34,089 bases of DNA, from NCBI GenBank assembly GCA_027596195.1, contig JADGJG010000174.1, forward strand, positions 1-34,089. Reading direction: 5' to 3'. Both the position numbers and the translations under genes were made by a program. Under the pieces are notes generated by a model, which did not search any database, had not been told where the DNA came from, and saw only the letters and a list, made by a program, of their open reading frames with translations. The DNA comes from Podochytrium sp. JEL0797 (taxonomy: Eukaryota; Chytridiomycota; Chytridiomycetes; Chytridiales; Chytriomycetaceae). Below are positions 1 to 10,229 of this stretch, piece by piece. Position 1 is the stretch's first letter; each line of letters begins with the position of its first letter.

Positions 1-115
1 TGGCTCTTCCCGGGCCGTGCCGCGGCCGCTGGGGGTGGGGGTTTTCCAAAACCCCCTTGGGGGGGGGGGGGGGCGGGGGGGGGGGGGGGGGGGGGTGGGG
101 GGGGGGTGGTGGGAT
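1..115. repeat. Poly-G low-complexity contig end
   Basis: The first ~115 bases are almost pure G after a short G/C-rich stretch. That stretch includes a small inverted repeat near 40-60 (a G run, TTTTCCAAAA, then a C run). No telomere-type repeat such as TTAGGG is seen. The opposite end of the window has the same character, so this is most likely a sequencing or assembly artefact at a contig end. Confidence 0.75.
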
Positions 116-518
116 GAGGCCGAGGGGGTCCATTGGGGACAATGGAAAATCTTGTCAAGGGGGGCAAACAATGGGGATGGGGGGTGGTAGTGCGAGGGGA
201 TCGAGGAGGGTGAGTTTTTCGGCGTATGTAACGAATGTGGGGGTTGGGGATGGGTAGGAGGTGGGAAGGAGGTGGTGGCGGGGAGATGGAGTAATTTGAG
301 GCCGCGTTAGTTTTTGTTTTTGCGTGCATGTTTTTACGCGTTTGGGAGAAGAATTGAATATAAAAGAAATGGGCAGTAGTGTATGTGATATTGCGCGGGA
401 AGTGAGTGGATTGAAGGGTGCGTTTTCATTACCCGCTTTCATCACCTTATTGACACGAACACCTTTCTGAAGTATCGATGAGAAAGGAGGAAAGATTATT
501 GCATTCACTCTTTAATAT
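116..518. other. No gene recognised; 3' flank of the Obg GTPase
   Basis: Some open reading frames cross this stretch, but none has a credible start, known motif or plausible composition. It is the 3' flank of the minus-strand GTPase gene that ends at 519. I see nothing else in it. Confidence 0.5.
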
Positions 519-2309
519 TCAATTGCTCATCACTGCCTCATCGCCTGCCGACCCATCCACCTTCACCCTCGCCCGATCCACCAGCTTTCTCAAATGCGCC
601 AACGCAACCCCAATATTCTTATCCTCCCTCGCCGAAACGGGAACCACCAAAATCCCCGCCTCCCCATCCCCAACACACTTCTCCACAGCCTCCTTCAACC
701 CTTTCAAGTTCTCTTTCGCTACTTGCCCGACATCCGCCTTATTCGCAATCACCAAACTCGGTTTTGAGGTTAACCCGTTCTTGTAACGCTCCAACTCGTC
801 TCGCAGGATCATGAAATCCGCACCAGCGTCTAACCCGCCCAGGTCAACAACGTAGACGAGCACGTCGCTGCGTTCCACGTGGCGAAGGAATTCGTGGCCG
901 AGGCCTACGTTGAGGTGGGCACCCGCCACGAGACCAGGGATATCGGCGACGGTGATGGTGTGGGAATCGGGGTACGTGATTGTGCCGACGTAGGGGTTGA
1001 GGGTTGTGAAGGGGTAGGAGGCGATTTTGGGTTGAGCGTTTGTGATGCGTTTGAGGAGGGTTGATTTTCCGGCGTTGGGGAGTCCCTGTGGAGAGAAAGA
1101 GGGTTGGGGGCGCGTGTGAGTTTGAAAGTTGGGTGGGGTGGGAGATGGGCGTTTGACGCAAAAACAAAAAGAATAAACGTTACCACCAACCCGACATCTG
1201 CGATCGTTTTGAGCTCCAATTCCAACCAAAAGTTTTGTCCAGGTTCTCCTCGACTTGCGATCCCGGGTCCCTTAATCTCATTGCTCGAGAAATGCGGGTT
1301 TCCAAATCCTCCTCTCCCGCCACGCACAATCAAGTGTCGTTCCCCGTGGGTACTGAGATCCAAACAGATGGGCGGTTGGGGTGGGATGCGGGGAGGGATT
1401 CTCGATCTCAGGAGTTTGATGCGGTCTGGGTGGGGGATGTAGTCTTTGCGGAAGATGAAATGACGACGAACGAATTCGAGCGATTTTTCCGCGTTCGCGG
1501 CTTTGCGTTCTTGTTGTTCAATGCGCTGTTGGTGTTCGAGTTCTTCGAGCTCTTCGTCGGTTGGTTCGTATTCCTCGATTTCAGGAACGGGTTGCGTTGG
1601 AGACGTCGAAACCTCGGCATCGTATTCCTCCTTGTCCAACCGCTTCAACATCTCCTCTTCAGCGATCGCCACCCGTTTCAGTTCCTCCTCTTCTTCGATC
1701 CGCATTTGTTTCGCGAGTGCAATGTCCTGCATTGAGTCGACTTGGCGCACGAGGGTTCCGATGGGAACGACAATCTCGACGGCGGGGGAGTCCTTCCCGT
1801 GCATGTTTTGGCGTTGCCCGAATTCACCTTCTTGGGCTTTGTATCTGTGGAACAGATGTGTAAGTATGGGGGGAGGATGGCGGTTTCGCGGTTGATGACC
1901 AGCCCAAACGGGGTTCGCTTACCGGTTCATGAGTCCTCCCAGGGAGGTTACTTCTCTACTCGCGACAATCCAAACGTCTCCGCCTCGACCTCCGTTTCCC
2001 CCGCTGTTTTTTTGTTTGTTCAGCTGCGCAAAAACACAACACAACCGAAACTACAACAGGAACACACCATGGAGGACCAATCGGATTGATCAGACCTTTG
2101 TAAAAGTGGATCGAACCGTCACCGCCCTTTCCTGAGGTTGCGTTGATGCATTTGAGGTCCACAAACGAGGATGGTTTGCGCTCTTGGTGGTGGTGTGCGA
2201 ATGTGGAGGTGCGTGGGAAGTTTTGCGGTGCTGATGATGCGGAGGAGGATGAACAACGTTGGATCAGGATGAGAGGGCTGATGAGTGATCGTGGTGGTGT
2301 TGGTGGCAT
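519..2309 (-). CDS. MTG2: Mitochondrial Obg-family GTPase (MTG2/ObgE-like), four exons
   Basis: Obg-type GTPase for assembly of the large mitochondrial ribosomal subunit. Hand-joined exons are 2309-2068, 2003-1923, 1844-1184 and 1085-519; all introns are GT-AG, and the frame closes at 516 residues. The N-terminus is basic and Ser/Arg-rich, as expected for a mitochondrial presequence. The glycine-rich Obg fold follows ([13 protein letters not shown], then [10 protein letters not shown], later [12 protein letters not shown]). The G domain starts at residue 329 and has G1 [10 protein letters not shown]3 DIPGL, G4 NKAD and G5 SARED. The Obg fold is interrupted by about 130 residues (~142-273), mostly acidic and Glu-rich with predicted coiled-coil character, where bacterial Obg has about 18. 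It is divergent from the MYND gene, with about 170 bp between starts. The family is certain; the mitochondrial assignment is inferred from the N-terminus and fungal precedent. Confidence 0.93.
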
Positions 2310-2476
2310 TTTGGGAAAGAAAAGAAGAGAATATTAATATTAGGAATTTAATTGGGGGAATGAAGAAGGGCATGTAGTTATAAGCACTCCGATTCTAATT
2401 CGTATCGTTTGGCTTACCGCAGGTGTTCCCCTTCTAAGATGTCACAGAATTTGTGACGATCCCACCATCCATTCAA

Positions 2477-3115
2477 ATGACCCATCTCCTGTGCGGCACT
2501 TGCAAGACACACACTGCGGTGCTCAAGAGCTGCGGCCGATGCAAGAATGTGCACTACTGTTCTCCCGCGTGCCAGAAGGCCGACTGGCCGCGCCACAAGC
2601 CTGACTGCTCCTCACACCTCGCCACCATCGACCAGGATCCTAAGGGAGCCGCTTACAAAAAATGGCTCAAACATGTGTTTGTAGAGCACGTCAACAATCT
2701 CTGCCTGTCGATGCTCCAGGCCTCTTCCGCAAAACCCAACGGTCCTGCATTCACTGCCGCCGGACTCGAGTCTTGCTGCTTTGAAATCTCTATTGCATTT
2801 GCGAAAGGAACCTTCTCCATTGTGGAAATCTGTTGCAAACCGCTCGAGGGAAGTCTGGATTCCAGCTGGACCAAACACATTGAAGCGCTCGACAACAGCG
2901 TCCGCCTCAAACGAGAACGCTTCATTCCCCCGAACAAGGCGTGGAGATGCTTTGTTACGATTCATTGGTGCTCTGATCCAACCACACCTTCGGAACGCGC
3001 TCGTTGCTTTCCTGTCGTGTTGGTGGGCGAGGATGGAGTTTTTCGACGCACGTTCCCCACGCCGCTGGATGTGGTGGCCCGCATCAATCAACACGCGTTA
3101 ACATTGTCGAGTTAG
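2477..3115 (+). CDS. MYND-type zinc-finger protein
   Basis: A single-exon protein of 212 residues. The N-terminus is a complete MYND zinc finger at residues 6-44, with ligands Cys6, Cys9, Cys19, Cys22, Cys28, Cys32, His40 and Cys44 (C-x2-C, C-x2-C, YCSPAC, then HKPDC). MYND fingers bind zinc and mediate protein-protein contacts. The rest (45-212) has no domain I recognise; it carries a few hydrophobic segments and no SET core, so it is not a SMYD-type methyltransferase. I chose the ATG at 2477 because the frame is open eight codons further up but only from a GTG. The gene is short for the family and may be a stand-alone adaptor. Partner and role are unknown. Confidence 0.85.
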   Translation: MTHLLCGTCKTHTAVLKSCGRCKNVHYCSPACQKADWPRHKPDCSSHLATIDQDPKGAAYKKWLKHVFVEHVNNLCLSMLQASSAKPNGPAFTAAGLESCCFEISIAFAKGTFSIVEICCKPLEGSLDSSWTKHIEALDNSVRLKRERFIPPNKAWRCFVTIHWCSDPTTPSERARCFPVVLVGEDGVFRRTFPTPLDVVARINQHALTLSS

Positions 3116-3319
3116 CTTTCTATGGGTGGTGGATGAGGCTCTGGTGATATATTTTGAGAGGGAAGCGTGGGGAAATGTTGGCTATTTCTTTTTCATAAAA
3201 AACAATAAAATACACACAAATAACCCCCCCTCCCTTCTATTTCATCAATTAAGAAGCTTTCTTTTTGACGCGTCCGAAATCCTCCGGTTGGTGATTTTTA
3301 AAAAAAAACAAAATCAAAA

Positions 3320-5819
3320 ATGGAGCAGATTCCGTGCTCAGTTTGTTCGCGACACTTTCCGCGGCACGGCCTCCTCGTTCTCCACGGCGATGTCTTCTTC
3401 AGCTTCACCTGTGCATCCTGTTCACCAACCCGCTCGGTTGAATTCACACGGCTGCCAATGACCTGGCTGCAGCTGACTCACCTGGTGCTTCACCACCTGT
3501 CGCAGGAGAGTCCCGAGGAGCAGTTCTTTAGCTGGAAGGACAGTCTGTGTGCCTATATCGATTCAAACTGGGACGAGTTGGTGCCGGGGAGAGTGAGTGA
3601 GTACCGCCCCTGTCAAATGGCTTCCGATTAACCGCGAGGCAGGAACCCCCACGTGGTTCAACACGATCGCCAAGGAACTCTCGACAAATCCTCACATCTT
3701 CTTGTCTGGAAAGCTGCAGGGAATCAAGGGATTCTGGGCCCTAGTGGATCCGTCTATTGCCCCACAGAACAAGGCCGTGGCCAAACAGTCAGGCGCAAAG
3801 AAGAAGCAGCCGCGGGTGAAAGCAGAGAAGAAGGTGTTGAAACGGGAGAATTCCGATGCCGCTGAGTTTGTGGCCGAACAACCCAAGGCAACAAAAAAGA
3901 AATCGTCGGGTGTCAAGAGGGAGAGATTTGCACAAAGAGAAGCGGAGGTTTCGAGTGTGGATTCCTCAATGAGCAGTCGGATGCCGCCTCAGAGTATCGC
4001 TGTGGTGGAACCGGAATCGTTTGGTTCGGCCCGCACGAGACCTCGCGTGAGAGAGGACATGTTGGAAAGGCACAGACAACAAGAACCTGTGGACGAGGAG
4101 TTTGAGTTTATGGAATCTCCAATGAAGCGTCAGAGGAGTGATTCGATTCCCGCCGAACGCGAGGAATCGCTCCCACCGCAACACGAGTACCAGCCACCGC
4201 CTCCCGCGGTCGCACCGATTCAAGAGTCGCGGAATTCATCGCCTCTCTCTTCAATGTCGTCGGCATTTCAATCTATTCCTCCGGCGCCTGAGGATATTGT
4301 TCCGGCTCCACTGCCAATCGCACCGGAGCCGATACCGCCTCCTCCCGCTGTCACAACTGTTCCTGAACTCGTGCCAGAAGTGATCCCAGCTCCCGATCCT
4401 CCTCAACCGCAGCATCTGCATATTGGAAAGCGGCCGGCTGGATCAACGGCACCAACGCAAACCGAAGAGGTATTTTCGCGCTCGCGTTTTCGAAATTCCA
4501 AGTTTCTCATGATATTGCATCGTCCCCCAATACAGCATTCTCCAACCGCCGCACTAGCACACAACCACCTTCGCCATCTAACCCCCGAAGAATCATTCAC
4601 TCTCATCCAACAATGCGACCCGTTCACCACCACGAATCCAACCCTCGCGCGTCTCAAGCGCCGCCTCGTCCTCGCGCAACAACAGAAATTGAGATCCCTC
4701 AAACGCCTTGACCTCGATGCTGTCACTGCACGCAGCCTCAAATCATATCGCCCTGATCCGGAACCCATGCCGCGCGTGCCGTTGGATGACGGTGGAGTGC
4801 GGTATGATTTGGATCACGAAAATCGGGCCGTGGTTGTGTTTTCGAAGCGTGATGTGGAGTTGGATAAGTGCATAACTGAGAGGATAGAGGTATGTACTTT
4901 GGGTCGATCCTGGTTTTCTCGCACCTGAACGCGTTTTTCTAGGTGGTCAAAAGCTACAACATCTCTGTGATTCCACCCCCCTTCAGTCTCGCATCCAAAA
5001 TCTACGGATCCCTCTTCCTCAACACAACACTGACCTCGCATATTCCCTTCGCGTCTCCCTACACGGGTGTCCTCCTCAAACCGTACATTTGGCGCGACTT
5101 TTTCAGTCAACGGACACATCAGCGTCACTTTGCACCTCAGTATCGCATTCTCGAGCTCATTAATAGTCTTTCCGATGCTTTCGATGGAGAAGGAACCTCG
5201 CCGTCAATCGATTACGTGTATTTTCAACCCATGCATAAGCAGCAAGTGAATGAGATGCTTTCGCGACAGTTTTGGCCTGGAATCGATGGTAAACACCCCT
5301 CTCATACGCTTTTATGTTGGATACTGATGAATGGAGGCGGAATAGTCTCGGAGCACCTCGATCGCCCAGACCTTTCTGTCGTTGCGCTGTACAAACGCGT
5401 TGTGGTTGGGTGCGCGTTCATCATGCCAGATGGATATATTACGTTTATTATGGTGAAACCGGGGTGGCAGCGAGCAGGTAAGGGAGATTTCCTTCGCGAC
5501 TAGTTTGAATTCAACTCTAAAACCTTGGCAGGCATCGCGCGATTCATGCTCCATCATTTGATCCAATCGGTCCAATCGTATGGCAAAGACGTGACGTTGC
5601 ATGTGAGCGCCAATAATCGGGCCATGATTTTGTATCAGAGTTTTGGTAACGTTTTCTTGTTCCCGTTTTGCAACGCGTGATTTTTTTTTAACGGTTGGGT
5701 TTCTGTTTGGTGGAACAGGATTCAAGGCGGAAGAATTTGTTGTAAATTTTTATGACAAGTATTTGCCTGTTGGGTCGCAGGAGTGTCGGAATGCGTTGTT
5801 TTTGAGGATGCGGCGATGA
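3320..5819 (+). CDS. CSRP2BP/KAT14 (ATAC2)-like GNAT acetyltransferase, six exons
   Basis: Exons 3320-3596, 3643-4889, 4943-5288, 5346-5477, 5532-5645 and 5719-5819 give 738 residues in a closed frame. The N-terminus has a Cys pair knuckle (Cys6/Cys9, Cys31/Cys34), then the helical segment seen in animal CSRP2BP/KAT14 (TWLQLTHLVLHHL, FSWKDSLCAYIDSNW, FLSGKLQ...FWAL). A Lys-rich, then Pro/Ser-rich, low-complexity linker follows (~130-400). The C-terminal GNAT domain (about 620-738) has FWPGID, DLSVVALYK, the acetyl-CoA loop QRAGIA, DVTLHVSANN and FYDKYLP, in the same order as KAT14. A 66-bp in-frame stretch at 4470-4535 with GT...AG ends could be a further intron. In animals KAT14 is the second acetyltransferase of the ATAC complex; whether a fungal ATAC exists cannot be read from this gene. 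Confidence 0.88.
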
Positions 5820-7102
5820 AAAATAAAAGGGATGAGAAGTGAAATCTTTTAATGCAAGGAGAAGACGTCTTAAAAACGCGCGCGATTTCATTTCGTTGTG
5901 AGTCGGGGACTCGTCGAAAAAAAAAATTATCTCTCCCTGCTGCGTGGCGACTGCGAGATTACAGGAAGGCATTGATAGATATGAGAATTTGGTGAGATTG
6001 GTCGCCAATCTTTCTGCCTGGAGAAGGAAGGATGGGAAATGCAAGTATTCGACGCGATACCAAAGCAATCGACGCTGGGTTTATTTCTCCGATTCTCGGA
6101 GAATTTCCCGTGGTTCATCATTTGACACAAGGCACTTCCAGCTTCTCCAAAAACTCCACCACTTCTCTCTCCCTCGTTCCCTTCGCCACGGACAAGGCTT
6201 TTCTGATGAACGAATTCAGAAATCCTCGACTCCATCCAGTCCGCGTCGAATATCAACAACATCTTGTCTGACACACGGTGGGGAAAACCTGCAACAAAAT
6301 CAATATGCTGGAATCAAGCCCTTGGTTTCGCGGAAGCAAATAAGTCGTTGTTTACTCGGAATGAAGATTTGGGGAAGGATTACGGAGCGCGGAAATGTGG
6401 ATTCGTGAGGCGCAAGTGATTATGATTAATAAATCTACGTAAATTTTTCTTCTCTTTCCTGAAATTTTCAGATCAGGTCGTGCAGTTGATGAAAACATTC
6501 TTGGTTTGGACTCTCTTATGGGCGGGTGTGATCACCGAAAGGTGAAAGAACCTCCTGTGACCTGACTGTCACATCATGGCGCGGCCAACTTTTTGGCACC
6601 CCTCTCTTTGACGGACCTCTCTGGGAGCCTTCTCGCGGCGTCCGTTGTGAGTCGATCGGTTTGGTTTTTTTCGCGTTTGCAGATGAATAAAGACTTATTC
6701 TTACTCTTTACTCTTCATTGAATTATCTTATCTTCGGATCGCTCCGTGTTACGAGGCTCGCTGCGCGTGTGATGGTTGATGGAAACAACGAAGAACCACA
6801 ATGTCATATTTTCGCGTTTCATCGGCCCAATAAAGCGTACAAATACGTTGTTTATTCCTGGCGGTGGTGTGGGCATTGATGCAGTGAGGATCGCAGGCGT
6901 GGATCGCACCCCCCGCTGCCTGCATTCAACGCATCGAAATTCGCGATCAAACAATTGTGACGTACAAACGCCCCACGAATCACGAGTCCATACAAAAAAT
7001 ATGAAGCGCTTTATGTGCAAATAGGAGAGAAACGAAACAACAAAAACATGAGATCAATAAGCCATCCAAAAAAATACACACACACACACACACCCTCATG
7101 CC
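5820..7102. other. 1.3-kb interval without a confident gene
   Basis: Reading frames overlap on both strands but none has a convincing start plus splice set. Two fragments look protein-like. One is a minus-strand frame ending at 6118-6120 whose last residues read EVVEFLEKLEVPCVK. The other is a plus-strand ATG at 6489 opening a short signal-peptide-like stretch (MKTFLVWTLLWAGVI), followed within a few codons by a GT donor-like site and a stop. These may be remnants or small spliced genes. An AT-rich stretch near 6400-6450 could be untranslated sequence. Confidence 0.4.
7075..7094. repeat. (CA)n microsatellite downstream of the RING gene
   Basis: About ten CA dinucleotides lie just beyond the stop codon of the minus-strand RING gene. 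CAT triplets follow inside the gene's last codons (about 7118-7150) and encode its Asp-rich C-terminus. Confidence 0.8.
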
Positions 7103-10100
7103 TCAATCCACACTCACATCATCCCCATCATCATCATTATCATCATCAAACAAAAACAACGCAGGTATATGCAACGGCATCAAACGATCCTCTTCTTCGT
7201 CCAAACTATCTTCGTCTTCCGCCAGAGGAGGTGCGTCAATTGCGGAGCTTGTCGTATAGCGTAACGCTTCTCCCAAAGAATCCAACGCGACATCAATTCC
7301 TTCCTCGGCTTCATGCACCTCATCCTCGCGTGGAGCGACTGAACTCGCGACTCCAGACCCACTCGCACCAGCGCTGTTCAACGACACACCAGTCCCAAAC
7401 CGTCCACCCTCCCTCTGCATACTGACTACACTCGACGCCGCACGCATTCTCGCCAAAATATCCCCCAACGTCCGCGTCGGGGGTGCCGTCGGCGGTGTTG
7501 GAGTCGGAGGTGGCACGGGTCCAAACATGGGACGACCGTTTAACGAGCCAATCGACCCGTCGCGCGGTGGCATGCTTGGTTCGACGTTGCGTGGAGGGGA
7601 ATTGAGTGATTGGGAGAGGATGTCGGCAAAGGTGCGGGAAGGTGGGTGGTGAGGGGGTGTTTCGTGGTCTGAGGCTTCGTCTTGATCGGAGGAGGAGATG
7701 GAGGTTGCGGAGGAGGTTCGTTCTTCTGGTGTGGCAGCAGCGGCGGCCAGGGATTCTAGCATTCGGTCCAACAAGTCGCCGAATGTCATGGGTCGTCCAC
7801 TTCCGCTTCCACCGCCTTCTGCGTCTGAGGCGCGATGTGCAGGTTCGGGGGACACATTGGTTTCGCGGTTTGCGGGTGTAGGCATATCGTCGGTGGAGTA
7901 AGTGCTTTCTTCGTCCGACGAGGAAGCGTTCGGAGCCGTTGATTCTTCCAGTCCGCGCATGAACAGAGACGCGAGGAGGGGCAACAACGCGGCATGGAGA
8001 GCGTTTCCAGGCGCCGCTGCTGCAGATGGCGAAGCGGTTGCTGGGACCGGAAGAGGCGTCGCGGGGGCTGTAGTCTCTGTTGAGGCTGGTGGGGCGGGTG
8101 GGAATTCGGAGGTTGCTGTGGTGGTGGTTGTGGTGGCTGCTGTGGGAGGAGGGGCGCGGGTTTGAAGCATTTGGCGAAGGATGGATTGGATGAAGGCTGG
8201 GGGTGGGCCTTGGAGGTGATGGAGATTATTGGTGGGTTGTTCAGGGCCTGTTGTTGGTTTCGCGTTTGTGTGTTAATTTCAATTTAGTTTTAAAGGGAGA
8301 TAAACCTTGTCCAACGGGGTCTCGAGTGATTTCGACTCCGGGTTGGCGACAAAGAGGGCATGAGTTGACGTGAGATGTGAGCCACTAATCATTTGGAAAA
8401 AGAGATCGCACATTCAGTTCCAGATACTTCTCGATACACCAAAAAAATAAGAAACTTGCCTCATCAATACACTCCGAATGAAACCCATGATTACAATTCA
8501 AAATCCTCAACGTATCCCCTTCCTCATACGGCATCAAACACACAGTACACTTGTCCTTCGACTCCCCCAACAGCCCTTTCAACCGGGATTCGTCTGTCGG
8601 AAGCGTGACTTCAGGCACATGTGTCAACTCGACTTGAATGCTCGAACGACGGGAGGACTCGTCCACGACAGTTTCCTCCTCCACCACGTGTTTAAACTGA
8701 ACCGTCGTCAGTTGTTCCTTCACGTCATCGAGGCTCGCGTATCGTGGTCGAGCGGGTCCAATCATTTCGGCTAACCGTAGAAACGCGTCATAGTTTCCAC
8801 CTGCTTCGAGTCCAGTGGATGTCTCGTCGGTGGGGGGAGTGGCTCCGGTGGCAAACATTCCGGGAGGGAGACCTTCGGGGAACCCGACTTCGGCTACGCG
8901 TGCGGTTCCGTCGGGGCTTGTCATGATGACGAGCATTCGGTATGCGGGGGGTGCTGCAGAGGGGTTGTTGGCGTCGGGTGTTGGGTTGGCTGTCGTGTCG
9001 GTGTGTTCGGACGGGAGAGGTGGTGGACCCATAAGGATCATCATGACAGACATTTGTTGCTGAGGTGGTTCGGAGGGTTCTTGATCGTCGTTGTCGTGGC
9101 TCTCGGTAGATGATTCGGGTTCAGTCAGTGGTTCGGGGTCGCGTGCATTTTGAGACCCGTCGTCGTAGTCGTCGTGCGAGTGTTCTGAAGAACCAGAAAG
9201 AAGAGCAGGCATTTGAGCAGAGGGGGCACTGGAATCCACAGAATTAGGAGACACGAGCGGTTCGTATTGGTGGTCCTCTGGAATATCAACCGAATCGGCG
9301 ACTTCAAGCGCAGACGAGTCGATCGACAACGAATTGTCGCGTTCAAACTCTTCTTGTGGGGATGCGCTCGGTTCATGGCAGCTGGTGGTTTCGTGCAGAT
9401 CTGAAGGAGCGGACTCGCCAAGGTCGCGGTTTGATTCCGATGCATCCTCATTCCCCACCACCACGGATTCAACCGATTCTTGAATCGACACAGCACTTTC
9501 CAGTTGCTCAACCTCCACGCGATTCGAAGCACCCGCCGAAGCGTGTTCCACGTCAGTGCTTTCCCGCAATCCCACCAACTCCGCCTCTCTTCCCACAGGA
9601 TCCACAAGCACCGTGGATTCAAAATCAGGTTCGGAAACGCGGACTTGCATCGGAATGGAGAAATCGCCGGATTCGGGACTCGATGTCGCGGGGGGCACAA
9701 GCGGAGATGGCGTCATTTCAATTTGAAATTCGGGAAGGGGGTGCGGTGTGGAAGGGTGATCATCATCCAGGGAGGGTGGGTTGGTATGGGTGTGGGCAGT
9801 GGGCTCCTCCTCTGCGGCGGGAGGGACGTGGTCGAAGATATCGTCGCGGGTTTGATTCAAAGGCGGGGAAAGATCATCGTGGATGGATGAGGAGTCGTTC
9901 CATAAGGGATCGTGGGGTGTTTCGGCTGTATTAGCAGGATTAGTGATTCGATATATCACCTCGAGACTCGGGCGGGATGGATACCCCCTGAATCACACTC
10001 ACGAACCTCCTTCACGAATGGACTCGGCGTTTGCCTTGCGCTTCTTGTCGAGCCAGTGGCGCATTCGAGCCACAGTGCTCTCTCTGCGTGGTGCTTCCCG

Positions 10101-10151
10101 GATGGGAACCTCCTCCGGAGGTCTCGAGTGAGATGAATGGTTCTGACCCAT
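7103..10151 (-). CDS. RING-H2 E3 ubiquitin ligase-like protein with N-myristoylation start
   Basis: Exons 10151-10007, 9925-8460, 8384-8306 and 8247-7103 give 944 residues with a closed frame. The first donor (GTTCGT at 10006) is weak. A stronger GTGAGT three bases downstream would break the frame with the acceptor I used, so exon 1 is the least certain part. The protein starts MGQNHSS, a good N-myristoylation context (Gly2, Ser6). Residues ~50-500 are acidic, Ser/Pro-rich and disordered. The RING-H2 (about 508-552) has C-x2-C (CTVC), CNHGFH, C (ECIDEW) and CPLC, a complete C3H2C3 set. The C-terminal ~380 residues are low-complexity but contain three spaced copies of an F/L-[GA]-D-[IL]-L motif. 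It is likely a membrane-tethered ubiquitin ligase; the substrate is unknown. Confidence 0.85.
8385..8459 (-). other. GC-AG intron inside the RING finger
   Basis: The exon before this 75-bp intron ends GATGAG and the intron starts GCAAGT, the usual context of the minor GC-AG class; it ends TTAG. Splicing joins CIDE to WLTSHVNSCPLC and completes the RING. No GT donor nearby restores the finger. Confidence 0.8.
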
Positions 10152-10229
10152 CTCCCCTTTTTTTTCTTCTTTCTTCTCCCCTCTTCCCTCTTTTTCTCCT
10201 CTCTTCTTTTCACTGAAAACAATCTCTAT

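Noticed and set aside
6776..7024. 81-codon plus-strand frame and its antisense partner
   Set aside because: No motif, no splice support, and both strands are equally open.
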